Shown here one piece after another: positions 57,485-64,000 of a stretch of DNA of 64,000 bases. This DNA comes from Prostheceraeus crozeri. Lineage: Eukaryota > Platyhelminthes > Polycladida > Euryleptidae. Within the stretch, counting starts at the first letter, position 1, and every line of letters starts with the position of its first letter. The notes below the pieces were generated by a model. The model was given only the letters and a program-made list of their open reading frames with translations, was not told the DNA's origin and ran no database searches. The translations under genes were made by a program, and so were the position numbers. The stretch spans positions 744,001-808,000 of the forward strand of contig CAJQUW010012890.1 in assembly GCA_907163375.1 (NCBI GenBank). The letters run 5' to 3'.

Positions 57485-57711
57485 ACTGCATGGAATCAAC
57501 GATCTTTCTTGAATGTGATTTTATTCATTTTTACTTGATGACTTAGTGAATTTTTATATTAAGTTACGTGTAGTTAACTTTGTGAATATCATGCATGTGT
57601 GCACCATCTGATTATCTGTTTTTCTTGCTTACGATGTCGATGTTATTATATGATAAAGTTGTGATTTTCATTCATTCTAAATATACGTTTCTCTCTCTCT
57701 CTCTCCACCAC
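57485..57711. other. Possible LINE 3' UTR, then a TC-rich tract
   Basis: AT-rich sequence after the ORF2 stop, ending in a CT dinucleotide run (57691-57704) and CCACCACAG, which also fits a 3' splice site. Confidence 0.4.
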
Positions 57712-57865
57712 AGACTTCGGATCCATTCCTTGGTCAGCAGACGAGATCGTCTCCACCGCGAACTTCGGATGGATTCCTTGGTCAGCAGACGAGATTGTCT
57801 CCACCGCGAACTTCGGATGGATTCCTTGGTCAACAGGGGAGGACGTCTCCACCTCAGACATCGGC
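57712..57865. repeat. 48-bp tandem repeat, about 3.2 units
   Basis: ACTTCGG recurs at 57714, 57762 and 57810, and as ACATCGG at 57858, an exact 48-bp period. The unit contains GGATTCCTTGGTCAGCAGACG. Two diverged units of the same repeat form the leader of the LINE at 53701-53785. As 48 is divisible by three, the array keeps an open frame. Confidence 0.9.
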
Positions 57866-58025
57866 TTGTGCATTGTTGAGTAGGGTTCATCTGCTTACTG
57901 TTCCTGTAGTTGATATTCTTAAAAATCAGATTTTGACGATTAAGGTGACATATCTGGAAGAAGTGCTTGCAAAGGCCCGGGAGACATCGACGCGTATCAA
58001 ACGGGACAATGATTTCGATGCCTAA
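57714..58025 (+). CDS. Possible 3'-terminal exon with 16-residue repeats (tentative)
   Basis: After a pyrimidine tract and CAG at 57711-57713, a plausible splice acceptor, one frame is open for 103 codons to TAA at 58023-58025. It encodes three repeats of a 16-residue unit (TSDGFLGQQTRSSPPR), then ALLSRVHLLTVPVVDILKNQ and a basic helical end (LEEVLAKARETSTRIKRD). There is no ATG at the start of the frame, so it would need upstream exons. The repeat DNA is shared with the LINE leader, so this may instead be the 5' end of another LINE copy. No known domain. Confidence 0.35.
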   Translation, partial: TSDPFLGQQTRSSPPRTSDGFLGQQTRLSPPRTSDGFLGQQGRTSPPQTSACALLSRVHLLTVPVVDILKNQILTIKVTYLEEVLAKARETSTRIKRDNDFDA

Positions 58026-58758
58026 TCAGCTGCATCAATGAGAACATGATTAACATTTCCAATTTCCAACTTCAGAATCATAATATGATTACAGCTGCAG
58101 CTAAATTTGATTTGAAACAATTTCTCACAGCATAACTCTGCCCATCACGAGATCCTGTGAATTGTTAGACGATGTCGCATATTTATGTTGCTGTCCTAAG
58201 GTTCAATACAAATTCTCTTACAAGTGCTGAATAATGAAACAATTTCCCATTTGATAATAGGAATTGGGCAATTACGCCGGAGCTGTCGATGAGGACTGAA
58301 AATTAATAAATTAATGTAGTGAGCTTTGTATTCCTCAAGGTAATTCAATCAACCATTCAATTAGAGCTATTCAAACTTCCGATTGTTGGCTACCTTTTAC
58401 GCTCTGCATAGCGCAATGTGAAAATATTGAAGTGGGAATCTCCCCATGATACAGCGTCAAATGATAGCACACATGCGAAGGTGGAAGACAGGGCTTCAAG
58501 GGTGCAGGCTAGCGCGGTAGAGCTTCATGGGTGCAGAGAAATGCGGGGATAGTTTTTGTCACGTTTGAGGACAGCTGTGAAATACTTAGTATGCTTAGAA
58601 AAAGTTTTTTTTTATTCTTTAAATGTTGAAGGACGACGTGCGTCATAAGATGTGATTGGCTTAGCTCGATAGACTTTAATTCAATTGATTTTCAACATCA
58701 AATGCGTTGGAATGACAAATGATATGTTAAATTGATTACTTGCCTTGCTGAAGATTAA
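58026..58758. other. Intergenic stretch, no gene recognised
   Basis: No supported feature. A run of T at about 58606-58614. Confidence 0.3.
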
Positions 58759-59386
58759 GGGTGACTTCGATTACAGGAGTAATTGTAATCTACAGTCGAG
58801 CTGTTGACTGTTACGGCTGTAGTCACTGTATTGGCTGTAATTGACTGTAACGGGCTGTAACAAGCTGTTAACAGCTGTAGCGGCTGTAATTACAGCCAAT
58901 TACAATGGCAGTCGGTTGTAATTACAGTTGAATCATTGTATCAAAGAATATTCAATTATCAATATATCGACAAGTTGGAATACGTTATATTTCAGATTTG
59001 GTCAGTATGCCGTAAAAGCACTTAACTTAAGGTCTGTGAAATCTGGGAGTTGCAATCCATCACGAAGATGTCAAGATGAAAAGAAAATTACAAATAGCAG
59101 TAGTTATACTGTAATTTTTTCTTGGCGATGGTAATTTGATTTTTAAGCTAATAAATGTTTCAGTAGAAGCCCATAGATATCCAACCTCAGGTCTCCCTTA
59201 CCATTGTATTGTTTGGAAAATCGATTGGATTATGATTCTCAGCAGGAGCCGTCCACTGACGCAGATGACAATAAGATGGCTCGGCTGCCGCTTTCTACAG
59301 TTACTGTAATTTTTAACAAAGGCTTCAGTTTTCAACAGGCAATAACAGCCAACTACACTCAACTACAGTTGTAATCGAAGTCATCC
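58759..59386. mobile_element. TIR element with CTGTAA-rich ends
   Basis: Left end GGGTGACTTCGATTACA (58759-58775), right end TGTAATCGAAGTCATCC (59370-59386), 16 of 17 bases inverted. Just inside the left end, GGCTGTAA, GACTGTAA and AGCTGTTA words recur at 58805-58930. Short TACAGTT words occur at the right. No coding capacity and no clear target duplication. Confidence 0.75.
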
Positions 59387-60429
59387 TACGTTTTGCGGTT
59401 TTTTACAATGCGACACCAAAGCAGTGAATTAATTTTTGTTGCTACAAGTCACTGTCAGCTACCGTAAAATTACAGTAAGAAACGGTAAGTTACCGGCAGC
59501 TGAATGCAGCTGCAATTTATTAGCTTTATGGGTAGGGATTAGAACCGGCCTGGGCCGGGCCGGCACATTCAAAACCGGGCGGCTTCTTATTTGAATGAGT
59601 ACTGGCCCCGGCCGGATTATAGCGCATAAAAATTTGGAGGCGTTACTAAGAAACCTTCAAAAGACTTCCTATCTGACCGATGAAGTAAGATATTAGGAGA
59701 AGTGGACAGAGCACCCTTCCCCCTGTGAATAACTCGCGAGGGCAAACAGTCTCCGTATGCTCTCAAATCAATTAAAAGCCAAAAACTACTGAAAAGAAGT
59801 GAAAACGCCTATCAGAGCTTCAATTCTCGTTGAACAGCTGCAGGTTCGGGCTCGACACTGACATAGATATGCGGAATGGAATTCACGCCAACTTGCAGAG
59901 GAAGACTTTGGTATGCCAGTGCAAGAAGTTCTTTGATGTTATCTCAACAGGAATGTCAGATTTTCATTAGACAAAGTTCCGTTTTTTATTAAAAAGCCAG
60001 ATTTTCCAATCATCTCGATTGAGTGCTTTGGGAATAGCACCAATGGATCACTGAAGGTATCAATTTATCTCTACATTCTCAGACTTTCATCTGTCTCTTG
60101 CCATGCATTCAATCTCCGTAACATTCCCGGGAGATTGCTTGCGATTAATTTTATAGTCCCCTTTGACACTCTGTTGGTTTGAAAAATGATTACTTCTTGG
60201 AGAATATTCAATTCGCTTTTTTACCGTAGAGCGAAAGCACGGAATTCACTTATAAATCTTTTTCCTCTTCTCGCGACCTTTTTCAGCAAGATTTTCATAG
60301 CTCAATGTCCCACTGATATGTACTAACAATATCCGCATTCTAGCGGGAATCGGACTAACCAATGCTCTAACCAGTTGAGAAATCGGATTCGTCAGGTTTT
60401 CATCGGCATTGATTCAATTCAAAATTCAA
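59387..60429. other. Intergenic stretch, no gene recognised
   Basis: Includes a GGCC/CCGG-rich patch at 59545-59620, made of imperfect inverted words (CCGGCCTGGGCCGGGCCGG, GGCCCCGGCCGG). It could be the end of another element. No gene recognised. Confidence 0.3.
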
Positions 60430-60780
60430 AATTTCAAAAAGCTTTATTTAGACTCACAATAGCGGTGGGAATTCGACAAGGTAGTAGATGCATAAAAACA
60501 TAAAAAAGACACATAAACCTAAAATCATGGACAATACTTAATAAAAGAGTTTTGAAATCTCTTTGTTCTTGCCAAAGGCTTCCTCAGACAACAGTTATTC
60601 ATTAACGGACAACTGCCTTGGTTCAAAAAAGGGACGAAGCGGATGATGAGGTTCTCTTAAAACTTTCTCAAAAAGATTACGACACATCTTGTCACCTGCA
60701 GCAAACAAGGACTCTTTAATACATGATTTATCCTCAATTAAAAGAAACGCTCTTTCTCGACCCGTGACATTTTCGCGCCT
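60430..60780 (-). pseudogene. CR1-like LINE, extreme 3' end
   Basis: Reverse strand from about 60780: RERAFLLIEDKSCIKESLF, DKMCRNLFEKVLREPHHPL, RPFFEPRQLSVNE and a stop at about 60602. This C-terminal pattern (LF--VL--P-HPLRPF) closes the ORF2 of CR1-like LINEs. To the left, an A/T-rich 3' UTR ends in AAAGCTTTATTT (a reverse-strand AATAAAGCTTT signal) at about 60435-60450. Severely 5'-truncated. Confidence 0.75.
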
Positions 60781-60838
60781 AGCGAGCTCGCAAGAGCAGA
60801 TTGGCGCTATACAAATATACCTACTTACTTACTTACAA
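60781..60838 (+). repeat. Retroelement tail with CTTA microsatellite
   Basis: TTGGCGCTATACAAATATAC followed by CTTACTTACTTAC. This GCGCTATA-AAATA ending with a short tandem tail is characteristic of the 3' ends of several LINE and SINE families in animals. The body is missing because the LINE fragment adjoins directly. Confidence 0.55.
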
Positions 60839-61989
60839 ACGAATTCTTAAAAAATCTGTCATGTTACATGTTACAGGAAAAGTGTACAAAAGTAAGGGTC
60901 TGATGTAAGCACAATAAGCTATAGGCCTAAATAACAAAGGAGAAGGGCAATTGGCTCTCTTCAAACACAACAAAATATACATGTGTCTGGACGCTTTCTT
61001 AATTACCTTCTTGATCTACAAACCATAGCTTTTTCTTTGTTCCATTATTTACTTAAGCAGAATATCAATCCTCCATTCTAGTCTACCATTAATTTCTTCG
61101 AATGTTTAGCATCATAAACAATTTCCACTTGGTCTGACTCGATTACCATTCCAGCTAAGTTAGCTTATCTGAGGGTAATATGGGGTGCCCGTTTGAGCCA
61201 ACCCACCAACAAATCTCCAGACTTTCGATTCCTTTCTCATACACTTGTGGCCTACCAAACTGCATACATTAAAATCGCAAACCTCTCCAGCTAAGTTAAT
61301 CCCCTGGGAGTCTGGTCTAATATCTTATTTCCATCCATGTGTTGAAAAGTTGATATTACCATAGCACTCAGAGCGCATGCGCATTACTTTTCAGTCCCTG
61401 TTCAACTTTTCAGTCTTTGCGGTCAACATGTTAACACTTTGCAGTTCGTGAACTTTTGTGCTGCAAAGAATATTTTCGTCATGATTTTATTTTCCTTATG
61501 TATTATTTTGATTGTAATTGCGTTAAATGTCCTTGACAATTGCCTAAATCTAACATTTGAAGCATTGAAACATAGGAGCATTACAAAGTGCTCAATTGTA
61601 TTATGTCGACCTAATGCAGAATCAAACTTATAAAACTGCTAAACGATCTATTATTGACACAATTATCAACATTATTGTTATTTTGCTTTCGATAAAATTG
61701 ACTCCTCGATCTTCGTATATTTTACTGCTAGCTTCGTATATTTTATCGTTTCATCTTTCGTATCGTTTCTTCATCATTTCTGCGGTTCTTTTCATTTTGA
61801 AGTCGCTATTTGGTTCATTAATAGAATGTGACAAATAATGGACTCTGATTTATGTTCAAAAAGTCTTCTATTGCAATGTTTAGTAGCCTATTTGTATGTC
61901 TATTCCTAGTCAATGGATAGAAATATTATACATTTATAAGTATGGCCATAGACTTCTTTATGTATGGCCGACAAATAGGACGCTAAGAT
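60839..61989. other. Intergenic stretch, no gene recognised
   Basis: A direct repeat CCAGCTAAGTTA occurs at about 61152 and 61287. Small hydrophobic open frames (61439-61633, 61596-61838) have no recognised domain. Confidence 0.3.
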
Positions 61990-62357
61990 AATATCCTACC
62001 TCTCATCGTGCTGGCTGGTCGTCGCTCCGTTCGCTCTAGTGATTCAGTGTCTTCGTTTGGTCGTTCTCTGCTTCTGTGTTGGTGATCTTTGGAGTTATTT
62101 GTATCAATCAGCGCCTCTAGTCATCGTCTTTGTGGCTGTGTACTTCATTTCGTTGCTCAGAGTCCTCATTCGCCGTAATTCCTGGGGAACTGCAAATCTT
62201 CGCCCTGATATTCAGTGAAAAGTGTTCATCGGTGTCTGTTTGCGCTTGTTCGCTGTCTTTGTCTGTGGGATCGAGATCACGTGACGCGAGGGTACGCACA
62301 ATTTTCATAACATTCCGGTTTGTGTAAAAGAAGATATCTACAAAGACGTTGGTGCCC

Positions 62358-62425
62358 CTGTGGTCGAGAGGTGGAGTGTATGGTCGCTGTACAATCGTCT
62401 GGTTTTCACTATTGGTTCGATTCCT
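62358..62425 (+). promoter_or_regulatory. tRNA-like A and B boxes in the LINE leader
   Basis: TGGTCGAGAGG (62361-62371) resembles a tRNA A box and GGTTCGATTCC (62414-62424) is a consensus B box, 53 bases start to start, a spacing compatible with a tRNA carrying a long variable arm. They lie 35-100 bases before the ORF1 ATG, the same arrangement as at 53757-53803. Confidence 0.6.
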
Positions 62426-62459
62426 GGTAACACTTTTGCTCCACAGAAACTTCTTGGAT

Positions 62460-63215
62460 ATGAATTCTCGAAAAGGAAGTGATGCAGTTTTGGAGACTTG
62501 TGCAAGTTGTTCTATTGCTATAGAAGGTGATGTGGTGAAATGTCAGTTTTGTCTGAAGACTTTTCATCTAAAGAGGGAATGCTGCAACTTACCTCAGTCC
62601 GCTTCGAAGGCCCTCTTATCGTCCCCTCACTTATCCTACTCCTGCAATGACTGCAAGAATACGAAATTATGTGATGTTCTCCACAGAATTGTATTGTTGG
62701 AGAAGGAGCTAGAGGAGATGAGACTGAGCAAATCTTCTACATTATCCGCTGATTTAACACGAGCAGTTCATGATGCTATAGTCGAGAACAACGAGAGGGA
62801 GGTAAAGAAGAATAATGTTATGGTGTTTGGTTTGGAGGAAAGTTCTGCTGATGTTACTGACACTTTTTGCCTTGGAGTCGAGGAACCAAGTGTTCAGGAA
62901 CTTTGTAGTAAGCTGGATATTTCTCGAGATTCAATTGTAGCAGCTGATCGTGTTGGTAGGCGAGGTCTAAAACCGCGTCCTGTCAGAATTCGCTTTATGA
63001 TAAATGATGGCAAGGCAGAGTGTTTGAGAAATGCTTGGAAACTCAAATCTTTTAATTCTAATACGAGGCAGACAATCTTCCTTCGTCCTGATTTGACACG
63101 GATGCAGTTAATCGAAGACAAAAAACTGGTTGAAGAATTTAAAAGAAGGAAGGCATCTGGAGAAAATGTTATTCTAAAGCGAGGAACTATCATTGCAAAA
63201 GACGAGAATAACTGA
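62460..63215 (+). CDS. LINE ORF1 protein with PHD-type zinc finger, coiled coil and RRM-like region
   Basis: The start is ATG 62460, chosen because it follows the tRNA-like leader and is the first codon of the conserved protein. The product has 251 residues. Residues about 13-62 form a cysteine/histidine cluster (ETCASCS, VKCQFCLKTFH, ECCNL, SYSCNDCKN) of the PHD-finger type found in ORF1 of several CR1-like clades. A coiled coil (about 66-110, LEKELEEMRLSKSS) follows, then an RNA-binding region: NNVMVFGLEES, AADRVGRRGLKPRPVRIRF and IFLRPDLTRMQLIEDKKL. The protein probably coats the element RNA. The frame is intact and ends with TGA, directly followed by ORF2 in the same frame. Confidence 0.88.
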   Translation: MNSRKGSDAVLETCASCSIAIEGDVVKCQFCLKTFHLKRECCNLPQSASKALLSSPHLSYSCNDCKNTKLCDVLHRIVLLEKELEEMRLSKSSTLSADLTRAVHDAIVENNEREVKKNNVMVFGLEESSADVTDTFCLGVEEPSVQELCSKLDISRDSIVAADRVGRRGLKPRPVRIRFMINDGKAECLRNAWKLKSFNSNTRQTIFLRPDLTRMQLIEDKKLVEEFKRRKASGENVILKRGTIIAKDENN

Positions 63216-64000
63216 CAACCAGTGATCTCTGATTGCTTACCAGTTATTTTTTATACAAATGCTCGATCAATATGCAACAAGTTTGATGAACTCTGTGTCT
63301 CAGTTGATAAGCATTTGCCGGATGTTATTGCTGTTACTGAAAGTTGGTTGCACGATTTAATTAGTGATGAACTTTTCCATATTAAAGGGTATAACTTATT
63401 CAGAGGAAATCGAAGTCAAGACAAGAAAGGCGGTGGCATTTGTGTGTGGACAAGGAATCAGATTCATGTGACCCTTATACAAAATACATCAGCAAATGAT
63501 CACGTTGAATGTATCTTCTTGCAGATGTCTCATCAACGTTTTGAATGTGTATTTGTGGTGCTATATTTCCCACATGGTAGTAGCATGACTTCAGTACAAA
63601 AGCAAACCTCATCTGACTACATTATATCTGTTATAGACAATTATTTTCGTGAACATCCTGAACGTCCTGTGATCATCGTTGGTGACTTTAATAACGTGGA
63701 TACGAGTTTCTTTGAAATATGTTTTGACCTTACCAATGTTGTTGATCAACCAACAAGAGGTGACTCATTTTTAGACAAGATCTTGATTCCTCATCAAATG
63801 GCCCTATCATATACTCAAGTAAATGTATGGCCTCCTCTTGGAAGTAGTGACCACAATGTGATTATTGCCAGACCGAAGCATCAAATGATTTATGATGCTA
63901 TGTATTATGCTGTGATGGACATGCGTGACTCAAAGTTGGAAAATGCGATACATCTTCTAGAATCGGTAGAGTGGATTGACTCTTTGTCTTCCTGTGATAT
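63216..64000 (+). CDS. LINE ORF2, AP endonuclease part, 3' open
   Basis: Immediately after the ORF1 TGA, and in the same frame, the reading is open to the window end (261 codons). It reads VIFYTNARSICNKFDELC, AVTESWLHD, YNLFRGNRSQDKKGGGICVW, PVIIVGDFNNVD (GDFN at 63681-63692) and GSSDHNVII (SDHN at 63846-63857). This is an apurinic/apyrimidinic-type endonuclease with its catalytic motifs in place; the reverse transcriptase should follow outside the window. There is no ATG before residue about 100, so ORF2 needs readthrough of the TGA, reinitiation or a non-ATG start. The endonuclease nicks target DNA to prime reverse transcription. Confidence 0.9.

Larger units (their letters stand above)
53700..57650 (+). 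mobile_element. CR1-like LINE, nearly full length
   Basis: A forward-strand element starting just right of the Tc1-like element, with a short leader of two 48-bp-type units and tRNA-like boxes, ORF1 (53843-54550), ORF2 (to 56922, broken) and an ORF2 C-terminus resuming at about 57197-57484. The exact 3' end is not defined; the sequence from 57485 to about 57690 is AT-rich and could be 3' UTR. Confidence 0.85.
61990..64000 (+). mobile_element. CR1-like LINE, well preserved, runs off the window end
   Basis: From about 61990 the base composition changes to a GC-richer leader with TTCG/TCGT words, which ends in tRNA-like boxes before ORF1 (62460-63215) and ORF2 (63216 to beyond 64000). No frameshift is visible in either reading frame, which suggests a young copy. 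The exact 5' boundary is an estimate. Confidence 0.8.

Noticed and set aside
57595-57879. 94-codon open frame over the 48-bp repeat with a hydrophobic start
   Set aside because: The repeat keeps all three frames open to different extents; this frame crosses the TC tract and ends soon after the array.
59545-59620. GGCC/CCGG-rich patch as a CpG island promoter
   Set aside because: It is only about 75 bp long and has no adjacent gene; more likely part of a repeat end.

Overview
This is an AT-rich, gene-poor stretch of a metazoan nuclear genome. It has no operons, no bacterial gene density and no ribosome-binding sites. It does have CR1/Jockey-type LINEs, a Penelope-like retroelement, and PIF/Harbinger, hAT, piggyBac and Tc1/mariner DNA transposons, many short terminal-inverted-repeat (TIR) elements and two minisatellites. 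The mix suggests a marine invertebrate. Frequent small motifs such as TAGGCCTA and TACATGTA hint at an echinoderm or similar animal, but that is a weak guess.

Layout. 1-8.3 kb: the 3' end of an unrecognised gene (3-611), decayed repeats, a 519-bp TIR element (family A), a Penelope fragment with a GIY-YIG endonuclease, and a piggyBac-type element with TTAA at both ends. 8.3-17.6 kb: a dead hAT transposase, two non-autonomous hAT elements whose 8-bp target duplications can still be read, a TTAA-flanked family C element, a second family A copy and a 31-bp minisatellite. 17.6-22.5 kb: a TIR element (family D) that has received two reverse-strand LINEs, one carrying a large internal inverted duplication. 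22.5-29 kb: a HARBI1-like exon, another LINE fragment, a third family A copy, a foldback repeat and a hammerhead-ribozyme-like motif. 29-36.2 kb: a nest made of family B elements, an almost intact 4.3-kb Harbinger element with its two genes, and a family C element inside a family B copy. 36-46 kb: a 32-bp minisatellite, a LINE fragment between 76-bp direct repeats, a dead mariner-like transposase with a near-palindrome, and further C, D and B copies. 46.6-47.9 kb: a secreted ShK-domain gene interrupted by a hAT-type element. 48-53.7 kb: a piggyBac remnant, small repeats and a Tc1-like element. 53.7-58 kb: a nearly full-length LINE and a possible exon built from the same 48-bp unit as the LINE leader. 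58-64 kb: small repeats, a LINE tail and a well preserved LINE running off the window end.

How the parts relate. Almost every recognisable coding region is a transposon gene. The Harbinger MADF-type protein and DDE transposase are convergent genes inside one TIR pair and presumably act together. The two best LINEs both have tRNA-like A and B boxes just before ORF1. Three separate loci show local inverted duplication. Only two host-like genes stand out: the 5'-open gene at the window start and the interrupted ShK-domain gene.
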